In this document: in pieces, positions 51,215 to 58,917 of the stretch | Layout of the letters: every line of letters begins with the position of its first letter | Numbering within the stretch: position 1 is the first letter of the stretch | Assembly: GCF_012933505.1 (NCBI RefSeq) | Contig: NZ_JABBNB010000029.1 | Location: 1-64,000, forward strand | Direction: 5' to 3' | Origin: Gordonia asplenii | GTDB lineage: Bacteria; Actinomycetota; Actinomycetes; Mycobacteriales; Mycobacteriaceae | Length of the DNA: 64,000 nucleotides | Position numbers and translations under genes: made by a program | The notes under the pieces: model-generated | Seen by the model: only the letters and a program-made list of their open reading frames with translations | The model's database searches: none | What the model was told of the DNA's origin: nothing

Positions 51215-52606
51215 ATGACTGCACCCACGATCGAGCAGGCCGCGGCCGCACTGGTCACCGACCTCACCTACGACGCGATCTCCCCCGAGGCCCTGGCCGG
51301 CACCCGCCGCTTGATGGAGGACCAACTGGCGCTGCAGGTCGGCTGCAGCTCACTCCCCTGGTGCCGCGCGGTGCTGGACCTCACGCGGGCGTCGCACGCC
51401 CCCGGCGTCTCCAGCGTCACCGCGGGCGCCGACAAGTTCAGCGCCGCCGACGCCGCGTTCGTCAACGCGACCTACGGTCACAGTTTCGAGTACGACGACG
51501 CCCACAGCGCATCGTTGAGCCACCCCGGTAGCGCCGTGGTCTCCGCCGCGATCGCCGTCGGTGAGGAGATCGGCGCCACCGTCGAGGAGGTGCTTGTCGG
51601 GATCGTGGCCGGATATGAGATCTACACCCGCATCGGCACCCTGGCCGCGCCGATGCTGCTGCAGAACGGCTTTCATCCGCACGCGGTGCTCGCCCCGTTC
51701 GGAGCGGCCGCCGTCGTTGCGAAAATGAAGGGCTTCGACGCCGAGACCACACTGCACGCGCTGTCCATCGCGCTCAGCCACAGCGCCGGGACCACCGAAT
51801 ACACCAGCTCGGGCGGTTCGATCAAACGCATCCACTCCGGAATCGGCACCCGTAACGGGATCCGCGCGGCCGAGATGGCAGCGGCGGGTATCACCGGACC
51901 GACGCGGTTCCTCGCGGGTAACAAGGGCTTCTTCAACACCTTCGTCCGGCGCGAACTCACCGACGCCGACGTCGATCGCTTCTCGCTGAACCGCCCGTTC
52001 GAGATCGCCGGCCCGTTGTTCAAACCCTATTGCGCCTGCGGCTACAACCACGCGTTCATCGACGGTGCGCGCACTTTCGCCGACCGTATCGCCGACATCG
52101 AGAAGGTGGAGCTGGCGATCCAGCCGTCGGGCGACGTCGTCGTCGGCAACAAGAACGTGAGCGCCTGGGCGCCGCAGAAGATCGAGCAGTTGCAATACGC
52201 GCTGCCCTTCCAGTTCGCGCTGTCGGCGCTGCGCGTCGGCAACGGTTACCAGGTGCACAAGGCCTATCTCGATGGGCGCCTGGACCTCGGCCCCGACAGC
52301 GAGGTCGCCGCGCTGGCGCAGAAGATCTCCATCCGGCCGGAACCGGAGCTGGACAAGGAGTACGGCCGAAAGATGGTCGGCGACATCACCGTCACCTTCG
52401 CCGACGGTGCCACCGAGCATCTGTTCGTCGAGGACTCGACCGGTTCCGCCGCCAATCCGATGTCGGAGGCGGATCTCGACGCCAAGTACCGCGACCTCGC
52501 GGTCGGCGAGCTCGGCGACGCGCGCGCCGACGAGCTTCTGGCCGCCATCAAGGGCGCTCCTCTGGACACCCCCGCCACCGCGTTCGCCGCTCTGCTGCGC
52601 CGCTGA
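51215..52606 (+). CDS. MmgE/PrpD family protein
   Basis: 463 residues. Family pattern: FVNATYGHSFEYDDAHSASL, HPGSAVVSAAIAVGEEIGA, GFHPHAVLAPFGAAA, GTTEYTSSGGSIKRIHSGIG, KPYCACGYNHAFIDGA. The family includes 2-methylcitrate dehydratase, cis-aconitate decarboxylase and iminodisuccinate epimerase, so the reaction could be (de)hydration, decarboxylation or isomerisation of a di- or tricarboxylate. ATG 51215 follows TAGGAGAACGACTTCC. Context with a CoA-transferase and CitE-like lyase favours (de)hydration of a branched dicarboxylate; inference. Confidence 0.87.
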   Translation: MTAPTIEQAAAALVTDLTYDAISPEALAGTRRLMEDQLALQVGCSSLPWCRAVLDLTRASHAPGVSSVTAGADKFSAADAAFVNATYGHSFEYDDAHSASLSHPGSAVVSAAIAVGEEIGATVEEVLVGIVAGYEIYTRIGTLAAPMLLQNGFHPHAVLAPFGAAAVVAKMKGFDAETTLHALSIALSHSAGTTEYTSSGGSIKRIHSGIGTRNGIRAAEMAAAGITGPTRFLAGNKGFFNTFVRRELTDADVDRFSLNRPFEIAGPLFKPYCACGYNHAFIDGARTFADRIADIEKVELAIQPSGDVVVGNKNVSAWAPQKIEQLQYALPFQFALSALRVGNGYQVHKAYLDGRLDLGPDSEVAALAQKISIRPEPELDKEYGRKMVGDITVTFADGATEHLFVEDSTGSAANPMSEADLDAKYRDLAVGELGDARADELLAAIKGAPLDTPATAFAALLRR

Positions 52607-52607
52607 C

Positions 52608-52651
52608 CCAGTTTCACCCCGTAGTCACACCAGTTTCACCCCGTAGTCACA
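52608..52651. repeat. Perfect 22-bp tandem duplication between genes
   Basis: CCAGTTTCACCCCGTAGTCACA occurs twice without a gap (52608-52629, 52630-52651; quoted unit 22 bp: key parts CAGTTTCACC and CCGTAGTCAC). It lies between the MmgE/PrpD stop and the cupin ribosome site. Its perfection suggests a recent slip. Confidence 0.85.
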
Positions 52652-52672
52652 CCTCACCCAAGGAGTAAGCAC

Positions 52673-53209
52673 ATGCCCGGAGAACACCTCAACGCACAGG
52701 CGCGACTCATCGTCACCGGTCTCGACGAGAACGGCAAGTCCGCCTTCATCTCGGACGGCAACAGCGAGGTCCGGGTCGCCACCCCCGGCTTCACCGTGAT
52801 GGAGCTGTGGCAGTTCGACTCGATCCCGAACAACATCCTGGCCCCCAACACGCTCGGCGACCAGCCGGTCATCGACCCGCCGCCGGCCGGGCTCGTGGTC
52901 CGCGTCGCGAGCTTCCCGCCGGACAGCGAGTTCGACGCCGCCGCCTACGCGGACTCGCTCGACGCCTTCCACGGCGCCGACAGCCACGACGGCGCCGAAG
53001 AGGGCCAGGCCGGCGGCCTGTGGCACGAGACCGACACGGTCGACGTCGTGACCCTGCTGTCGGGCGAGCTCTACGCCGTGACCGAGGCCGGCGAGACGAA
53101 GATGGTGCCCGGCGACACCGTCGTCAACCGGGGCATCAAGCACATCTGGAGCAACAAGACCGACAAGCCCGCCGTAGTGCTGGCCACGATGGTTGCGGCG
53201 ACCCGCTGA
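52673..53209 (+). CDS. Cupin domain protein
   Basis: 178 residues, single cupin. The second half holds GGLWHETDTVDVVTLLSGEL (cupin motif 1, with a conserved His and Glu) and MVPGDTVVNRGIKHIWSNKT (motif 2, with His). The first ~80 residues form a lead-in with GFTVMELWQFDSIP. It is probably metal-binding; isomerase or regulatory roles are both possible. ATG 52673 follows AAGGAGTAAGCAC. The stop overlaps the alcohol dehydrogenase start (TGATG). Confidence 0.82.
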   Translation: MPGEHLNAQARLIVTGLDENGKSAFISDGNSEVRVATPGFTVMELWQFDSIPNNILAPNTLGDQPVIDPPPAGLVVRVASFPPDSEFDAAAYADSLDAFHGADSHDGAEEGQAGGLWHETDTVDVVTLLSGELYAVTEAGETKMVPGDTVVNRGIKHIWSNKTDKPAVVLATMVAATR

Positions 53210-54279
53210 TGAGGGGCGTCTACTTCAAGGGCAACCGCGAGCTCGAGGTCACCGACTTCCCGGATCCCACGCCCGGCCCGGGCGAGGTCGTCGTGCGGAT
53301 CAAGGCGTCGGGCCTCTGCGGCAGCGACCTGAAGTTCTACCGCGATCCGCCGGAAGAGGCCCTCAAGGCACTGGGCTTCAAGGACTTCTCCGAGCGCGGC
53401 GTCACCGAGGTCCCCAAGATCGTGGCCGGGCACGAGCCCTGCGGTGTCATCGAGGAGCTCGGTCCCGGCGTGGACGCACGTGCCTGGAACGTCGGCGACC
53501 GGGTGATGGTGTTTCACTACAAGGGTTGCGGCTACTGCGACTTCTGTCGTACCGGCTGGTCGCAGTTGTGCGTCCAGGGTGCCACCATCTACGGCGCCAC
53601 CGCGCACGGTGGCCACGCGGAATACATCGTGGTGCCGGCCGAAACTCTGGTGACGCTTCCCGAGTCGATCAGCTTCTCGGCGGGCGCGGCCATCGCCTGC
53701 GGCACCGGAACGGCGTTCGGCGCGATCAAGCGCGCGAACATCACCGGCGCGGACACCGTCCTGATCGTCGGCGCCGGGCCCATTGGACAGGCGGCCATCC
53801 AGTTCGCGAAGGCACTTGGCTGCCAGGTGATCGTCTCCGACGTGACCGAGGACAAACTCGCCACCGCGTCGCGCCTCGGAGCCGACTACGTCATCGATTC
53901 GACGAAGACCGACCTCATCGAGGCGGTCAAGGAGTTCACCAAGGGCCGTGGCGCCTCCGCGGCGATCGACACCTCGGGCGTGCCCGCCGCGCGTCGAGCC
54001 GCGACCCGCGCGCTCGGCACGTGGGGCCGGATCGCGCTCGTCGGCCTCGGCGGCAACATCGATCTCGACGTCTCACCCGACCTGGTGATCAAGCAGATCT
54101 CGGTGATCGGTTCGTACACGTTCAACAACGTGGGCATGGGTGACTGCGCTCGGTTCGTCGCCGACCACGACATCGACGTCGACGCGGTGTTCAGCGACCG
54201 CTGGAACATCGAGGATGCCGGCAAGGCGTACGTGGAGTTCGACAAGCAGACCCGCGGCAAGGCCGTCTTCGAGTTCTGA
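53209..54279 (+). CDS. Zinc-dependent alcohol dehydrogenase (MDR)
   Basis: 356 residues. Catalytic zinc ligands Cys37 (GLCGSD) and His75/Glu76 (AGHEPCG). Structural zinc Cys107, 110, 113, 121 (GCGYCDFCRTGWSQLC). NAD motif IVGAGPIGQAA near 185. It oxidises an alcohol to an aldehyde or ketone, matching the ALDH at the start of the operon. ATG 53209 shares its A with the cupin stop. It is the last gene, followed by a strong terminator 20 bp on. Confidence 0.93.
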   Translation: MRGVYFKGNRELEVTDFPDPTPGPGEVVVRIKASGLCGSDLKFYRDPPEEALKALGFKDFSERGVTEVPKIVAGHEPCGVIEELGPGVDARAWNVGDRVMVFHYKGCGYCDFCRTGWSQLCVQGATIYGATAHGGHAEYIVVPAETLVTLPESISFSAGAAIACGTGTAFGAIKRANITGADTVLIVGAGPIGQAAIQFAKALGCQVIVSDVTEDKLATASRLGADYVIDSTKTDLIEAVKEFTKGRGASAAIDTSGVPAARRAATRALGTWGRIALVGLGGNIDLDVSPDLVIKQISVIGSYTFNNVGMGDCARFVADHDIDVDAVFSDRWNIEDAGKAYVEFDKQTRGKAVFEF

Positions 54280-54298
54280 GAGCGGGTCGTACAGAAAG

Positions 54299-54325
54299 TC
54301 CCGGTGGAGCCGAGCTCCACCGGGA
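54299..54325 (+). terminator. Strong intrinsic terminator closing the ADH operon
   Basis: TCCCGGTGGAGC-cga-GCTCCACCGGGA is a perfect 12-bp stem with a 3-nt loop, followed by TTTCATGTAT. It lies 20 bp after the alcohol dehydrogenase stop. Confidence 0.85.
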
Positions 54326-54365
54326 TTTCATGTATATGGCGCTCATCGAGTGAGCGGCGTATGCC

Positions 54366-54788
54366 GTGCGTATGCCGGCGGCCACCGTGGACGGTACCGA
54401 ATATCAGGGAAATTGGGCTGTGCCAACCGTCATCGACACCGCAGCGGGAAGCATCAAATCGAAGGGTGAGGCCGTCACCATAGACTTCGGCCAGCTCGCG
54501 TCGACAGTGACTGTCACGGGGCCGGGTCGGCAGCTCGAGAAGAGTCGACGGCCGGTGTTCTAATGGAGTGTCGCAGCTAAACGGTGTGGTATTGCGACAC
54601 TGGGCCCCGAGCGGCCGATTGCACTCAGCCCCGTCACCGGCGCCGGGGGAACATTCACCCCGCCACCGCTGAGCAGGCAGTTTCCAATCAAGGCCAGTGC
54701 ATTCTGCCCGGCCGATCACACCTACCACTTCAACAGCGGGTACGCGTCAGCGCTCGAGGTGGATGCAGTATCGATTCGTTGTTACTAG
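54366..54788 (+). pseudogene. Stop-interrupted reading frame of unknown family
   Basis: A single frame runs from GTG 54366 (or ATG 54372) to TAG 54786-54788, broken only by TAA at 54561-54563. The first part reads TVDGTEYQGNWAVPTVIDTA and continues IDFGQLASTVTVTGPG. The second, after the stop, reads IALSPVTGAGGTFTPPP and ends HTYHFNSGYASALEVD and SIRCY, which looks like a folded exported domain. Codon third positions are less GC-rich than in neighbours, suggesting transfer or decay. No ribosome site or signal peptide is obvious. Could also be two unrelated non-genes. Confidence 0.4.
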
Positions 54789-55095
54789 TGGGGCAGATGA
54801 TGTACATCATCGGGGGGTGAGTAGGGTGCCCGGCCGCTGTGTCGCGGGTGAGTGGAAACGCGCGAACGGTTCACCTCGTTTACTCGCACACACCTCACCT
54901 CAACGGGCGGGTGTGTGCGAGGAAACGAGGTGGACGCGGCGGTCATCGCCGGCGGGAGCTCGACCGGACCACAGTTACCTACCGGAGGCGCTGTTGCCCC
55001 CTTGCCACGGCACGTTCAGACGGTCTCGCGAAAACTGGACGCGACACGCCACCAGCGACCCGCAGGGTGGCGGTCGACGGGCTCCTGATGTCGTG
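54789..55095. other. Intergenic stretch without recognised feature
   Basis: About 300 bp between the interrupted frame and the metallophosphoesterase. Short open frames exist on the plus strand but show no family resemblance, no ribosome site and no coding bias. I see no repeat or hairpin of note. Confidence 0.5.
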
Positions 55096-55653
55096 TCACT
55101 CGAATAACACGATCCGAGCACCACGCACGTATTCGATGCGGGTGTCTCCGTACTGAGTCATCGGCTGGCTCGGGTAGGTGTGACCGTGGATCATCAATTG
55201 CGGCCGATTGTGTTCCAGCCAGTTACCGAGGGCGTCGATGCCCACGTGCGCTGGGTCGTCGTGGTCGTTGATCCCGCGGGGCGGGCAGTGGGTCACCAGT
55301 ACATCGGCGGTCGGCAGTTTCCTGATCATGCGCCGGTACTGACGCTGGGTGTAGAGCACATCGGGGGTGTCGGATTTGTAACGAACACATCCCTCCAAGC
55401 CCGTGAACGACACGCCACCGACCTCGACCCGCGTCAAGTGCAGATTCGTCATCCGCAGGTCTTTGAGGTATCTGCCGTCACAATGGTTGCCGTACACGCC
55501 CAAGACCGGGACCGTGACGCGATCGATTCCAGCGAAGTCGTAGCGAGTGAGGTCCCCGGCCGACACGACCACGTCGATTCCGTGCACAGCAACGAAATCC
55601 GGCAGGCTCATACCCAGCTTCGGGCTGATGTCAGCAATCACGAGAATGCGCAC
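55096..55653 (-). CDS. Metallophosphoesterase (YfcE-like) with altered first motif
   Basis: 185 residues from GTG 55653 behind AAGGGAACGCTC (ATG 55680 would add nine). It begins VRILVIADISPKLG. Calcineurin-fold motifs: GDLTRYDF, VYGNHCDG, VTHCPPRG, and MIHGHTYPSQ. The usual first motif DxH reads D-I-S here and GNHD/E reads GNHC, so metal site 1 is modified. It probably hydrolyses a phosphodiester, or has lost activity. It stands alone, facing away from the second acyl-CoA cluster. The 55783-55968 gap is AT-rich but holds no gene. Confidence 0.75.
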   Translation of the reverse strand: MRILVIADISPKLGMSLPDFVAVHGIDVVVSAGDLTRYDFAGIDRVTVPVLGVYGNHCDGRYLKDLRMTNLHLTRVEVGGVSFTGLEGCVRYKSDTPDVLYTQRQYRRMIRKLPTADVLVTHCPPRGINDHDDPAHVGIDALGNWLEHNRPQLMIHGHTYPSQPMTQYGDTRIEYVRGARIVLFE

Positions 55654-55968
55654 GAGCGTTCCCTTGTCGGCGTACGACATACTGTGTATTCGGCAATCCG
55701 AATCGGCTCGCTCATGCGCACTCCCACGACAATCAACCATGGGCCAGACAGCTTCGGCGAAGCCCACTCCAGCGGATATCAATCTACTCCCGCTGCCCTA
55801 CCAACACTCATTGTCTCTACCCTTCAGATGACATCTGACAACACCACGAACCAATGTCGCAAATATCCGGTTTTCAATATCCGCAGGCGAACTGAGTGAA
55901 ACCCGATAGACAAATTCCGTTTCGATATCTCACTATCGAGAATGTCGGAAAATATGAGCGCCGGTAAC

Positions 55969-56859
55969 TCATTTACCGACGGCGGACAGATCCTGCTTGT
56001 CGATCGTGGCGAACGGGGTGTGCGAGGCGGGGTCGAGAATCTCGTCGATGTGCTCCTGCACCAGTTCGGGCGTGAGGTCTTTGCTCGCGAACCCCTGATT
56101 GAAGCCGAGCACGAGGCGTTGCACCTCGCCGCCCTGTGCCTGCAGCACTTCGCCGTTGATCGCGCAGTCCTGGTGGGCAAGGTAGGCGACGACCGGGCTG
56201 ACCAGCGAGGTGGGCAGGTTGTCGCGCATGAACTGCTTGAAGTCCTCGGGCAGGTCCGCCTCGTCGGACATCCGGGTCGCGGCGGTCGGCGCGATCGCGT
56301 TGACCTTGATCCCCACTTCCTGCGCCTCGAAGGCCAGCGTGCGAACGAAGGCGAAGAGCGCACCCTTCGCCGAGACGTACGGAGTCTGCTGCGGGAACCC
56401 GATGAGGGTCGGCGACGTCGTGCAGATGACACGCCCCGCTCCGCTCTCGATCAAGTGCGGCCAGGCGGCCGCGGTCACCCCGGCGGTGCCGAAGAAGTGG
56501 ACCTCCATGTGCCGACGGAGCGATTCCATGACGCCCGTGCCGAACTCGTGCACCTGGTTGATGCCCGCGTTGTTGACCACGATGTCGAGGCGACCGAACG
56601 CTTCGATCGCCGCGGCGACGATGCCTTCGGGATTCTCGGTGACCGAATCGAAGTTCGCCACCGCGCGGCCACCCGCCGCCACGATCTCCGCGACGACTTG
56701 CTCGGCGGGCTGCGCGCTCGAGCCCGACCCGACCGCGGATCCGCCGAGGTCGTTGATGACCACGGCCGCGCCGCGGGCGGCCAGCAATTTGGCGTGCGAC
56801 GCCCCGAGCCCGCGGCCCGCTCCGGTGACGATCGCGACGCGGTCGGTGAAATTCAACAT
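55969..56859 (-). CDS. SDR oxidoreductase, 17beta-HSD4-like
   Basis: 296 residues. NAD motif VTGAGRGLGASHAKLLAARG, NNAG, catalytic Ser in ICTTSPTLIGF and YVSAK (Tyr/Lys). The pattern NDLGGSAVGSG after beta-2 is typical of the 3-hydroxyacyl-CoA dehydrogenase domain of multifunctional enzyme type 2. It therefore likely oxidises a 3-hydroxyacyl-CoA in the cytosol. ATG 56859 follows AAGGAGTGGACAC. It is transcribed alone from a promoter containing the palindrome at 56990-57006. Confidence 0.88.
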   Translation of the reverse strand: MLNFTDRVAIVTGAGRGLGASHAKLLAARGAAVVINDLGGSAVGSGSSAQPAEQVVAEIVAAGGRAVANFDSVTENPEGIVAAAIEAFGRLDIVVNNAGINQVHEFGTGVMESLRRHMEVHFFGTAGVTAAAWPHLIESGAGRVICTTSPTLIGFPQQTPYVSAKGALFAFVRTLAFEAQEVGIKVNAIAPTAATRMSDEADLPEDFKQFMRDNLPTSLVSPVVAYLAHQDCAINGEVLQAQGGEVQRLVLGFNQGFASKDLTPELVQEHIDEILDPASHTPFATIDKQDLSAVGK

Positions 56860-56989
56860 GTGTCCACTCCTTGTTTCGAGACGACCGGTGGCCGGGATGC
56901 CGGCCACCGTCGAGCGCTCAGCGGATGAGGCCGTCGGCACCGTGCCCACCCGCCTCAGGCGTCGGGCACCGACGTGACCCAAACCACTG

Positions 56990-57006
56990 TCATATGTAAT
57001 ATATGA
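56990..57006. promoter_or_regulatory. AT-rich palindrome before the SDR gene (operator copy 1)
   Basis: TCATAT-GTAAT-ATATGA is a perfect 6-bp inverted repeat about 130 bp before the SDR start. It aligns with the palindrome at 61309-61325 over 17 bp (shared core TNATATnnAATATATnn). Likely a GntR operator. Confidence 0.6.
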
Positions 57007-57048
57007 TGCATCTTGCTCGATCGTCAATCGATGCGATTCGTGCGGCGG

Positions 57049-57375
57049 TCAGGTGTCCGACGACTCCTCGACGACCGCACGCAATATCCCGAGCGCGGCG
57101 ACGGCCGCCGGCCAGCCCGCGTAGAAGGCGAGATGAGTGAGAGCCTCGGCGAGCTCGTCGGCGGTGATGCCGTTGTCGAGAGCGCGCTGCAGGTGTCCCC
57201 GGAGTTGCTCCGGGCGGCTCTGTGTGACGAGTGAGGCGACGGTGATCAGACTGCGGTCGCGCGGCGACAGCCCGGGTCGGGCCCAGACGTCGCCGAACAG
57301 TACGTCGTCGGTGAGCTGCGCGAGCTTCGGCGAGATGTCGCCGATCAGCCGTTGAGCTCGACTCGGGCCCGACAT
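57049..57375 (-). CDS. Carboxymuconolactone decarboxylase (CMD/AhpD-fold) family protein
   Basis: 108 residues, the length of a single CMD domain. Helical motifs VWARPGLSPRDRSLITVASL, LRGHLQRALDNGITADELAE and ALTHLAFYAGWPAAVAAL match gamma-carboxymuconolactone decarboxylase-type members; it lacks the CxxC of AhpD. Its exact reaction is unknown. ATG 57375 shares its A with the TGA stop of the CoA ligase upstream, so the two are co-translated. Confidence 0.88.
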   Translation of the reverse strand: MSGPSRAQRLIGDISPKLAQLTDDVLFGDVWARPGLSPRDRSLITVASLVTQSRPEQLRGHLQRALDNGITADELAEALTHLAFYAGWPAAVAALGILRAVVEESSDT

Positions 57376-58727
57376 CAGACCCGCTCGATCAGATTGACCT
57401 TGACGTGATCCGGGCGTTTGAGTGTGCGCTCGGGCACCAGGTTCACCACGACCTTGACGTTCAGCGCCGACCGCACGCGCGATTCGATGTCGTGTGCCAG
57501 CGCGCGCTGCGCGGACTCGTCGACTCCGTCGGCGTATTCGACGACGAGCGGCAGCGGCTGCTGAGTGGAATGGCCCTCGAAGTCGACCCGGATGCGCATC
57601 TCCCCCGTCGCGACCGGTTCGAATTCTGCGATGAGTTGTTTGACCGCGGACGGGAACAGGTTGATCCCGCGCACGATCAACATGTCGTCGGTGCGGCCCA
57701 CGCAGCGGACTTTGAAACCCGTTCGGCCGCAGGAGCAACCGGTGCCGGTGACCACGACGTGGTCGCGCGTGCGAAAGCGCACCAGCGGCGATGCCCGACG
57801 GCGCAGCGCGGTGTACACCAGCTCGCCGTGGGCGCCGTCGACCGGCGCCTTGACCTCGCCGGTGTCCGGGTCGATCAGTTCCACCACGATGAGGTCGGGC
57901 GAGTGGTAGTGCATGCCGTCCTGGGCCTCGCACTCGCCCCAATAGACGCAGCCGAGGTCGGTGCCACCGAGCATCTCCCGGCTCGACGCGCCCCACAGGC
58001 CTTCGAGCTTGTCCCGGGTCGCGGGCAGGCCGCCGCCGGGTTCTCCCCCGACCGAGATCGCGCGTACGCCGAGATCGGTGGCCTGCTGCCCCACGATCGT
58101 CGGTGCCTGTTCAGCGAGGTAGGCCAGGAAGTTCGGCGTTCCGATGAGCAGGTTCGGCCGCTGGTCGGCCTGCACCCGCAGCAGCCGCTCCGCGCCGGCC
58201 TCGGCACCGATCGGGATGTCGACAATGCCCATGTATTGGGCCATCTGCAGGATCGGGATGCCGCCCACGAAGCCCTTGCTCATGCCGAATCCGTGCAGCA
58301 GCCGATCGCCCGGACGGAAGCCGTTGGCATACAGGGCGCGCGCACCCAACTCCGACCACAGGGTGACGTCGGATCGGGTCAGCCCCACGTACGACGGGCT
58401 GCCGGTGGTGCCCGACGATGCCTGAATCTGCACGATCTCGTCGTCGGGCGCCGCCTGATGCAGGCCGAGCGGCCGTCGTTCGGCCAGCGAATCCCGCAGT
58501 TCCTGCTTCTCGGTGAAGGGCAGTAGGCCGAGGTCCGCGGTGCCGCGTACCGCCGAGGGATCGACGCCTGCCGCCGCGAATTTGCGCCGGTAGAAGTCGC
58601 TGTCGGCCGCGACGTACGCCAGCTGCTCACGCAGGGCGGCGTCTTGCAGCGCGGCGACCCGCGCGGCCGCAAGCGTCTCGATCTCACTCCAGATCGACGC
58701 GGAGTAGGGCTGCACAGTCGGCTGCAT
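57375..58727 (-). CDS. Phenylacetate-CoA ligase-like (PaaK family) CoA ligase
   Basis: 450 residues of the ANL superfamily, PaaK branch. Phosphate loop IQASSGTTGSPSYVGLT near 105, LGCVYWGECEAQDGMHY near 270, and CVGRTDDMLIVRGINLFPSA near 345. The C-terminal AMP-binding C domain ends ERTLKRPDHVKVNLIERV. It activates an aryl or other carboxylic acid with ATP and CoA. It heads a two-gene unit with the CMD protein, separated from the thiolase by an intergenic repeat. Aromatic substrate plausible but not shown. Confidence 0.88.
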   Translation of the reverse strand: MQPTVQPYSASIWSEIETLAAARVAALQDAALREQLAYVAADSDFYRRKFAAAGVDPSAVRGTADLGLLPFTEKQELRDSLAERRPLGLHQAAPDDEIVQIQASSGTTGSPSYVGLTRSDVTLWSELGARALYANGFRPGDRLLHGFGMSKGFVGGIPILQMAQYMGIVDIPIGAEAGAERLLRVQADQRPNLLIGTPNFLAYLAEQAPTIVGQQATDLGVRAISVGGEPGGGLPATRDKLEGLWGASSREMLGGTDLGCVYWGECEAQDGMHYHSPDLIVVELIDPDTGEVKAPVDGAHGELVYTALRRRASPLVRFRTRDHVVVTGTGCSCGRTGFKVRCVGRTDDMLIVRGINLFPSAVKQLIAEFEPVATGEMRIRVDFEGHSTQQPLPLVVEYADGVDESAQRALAHDIESRVRSALNVKVVVNLVPERTLKRPDHVKVNLIERV

Positions 58728-58788
58728 TTCGGCGATCCTTCCGCCCGCACGACGCGGGGTTGCGTTGGTACCTTCGGCTTAGGTGGTT

Positions 58789-58905
58789 TCGACACGGGTC
58801 TTCGCTAGCGCTCCGCCCCGGCTCAACCAGCGGATGAGGGCTCCGGCCCGGCTCAACCGGCGGGTGGGGGTGGTTTCGACACGGGTCAACCGGCGGATTT
58901 GGGCG
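58789..58905. repeat. Second intergenic repeat family, three copies
   Basis: GGTGGTTTCGACACGGG (58789 and 58869), GGCTCAACCAGCGGATG (58819-58835) and GGCTCAACCGGCGGGTG alternate between the CoA ligase and the thiolase stop. It is the same family as at 31251-31515. The core GGTTTCGAC / CTCAACC is also seen in other actinobacteria. No gene. Confidence 0.65.
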
Positions 58906-58917
58906 CAACCGGCGCGG

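Noticed and set aside
50471..52606. Very long open frame upstream-extended from MmgE/PrpD
   Set aside because: The first ~750 bp is antiparallel-frame reading of the ALDH gene; the family N-terminus and ribosome site place the true start at 51215.
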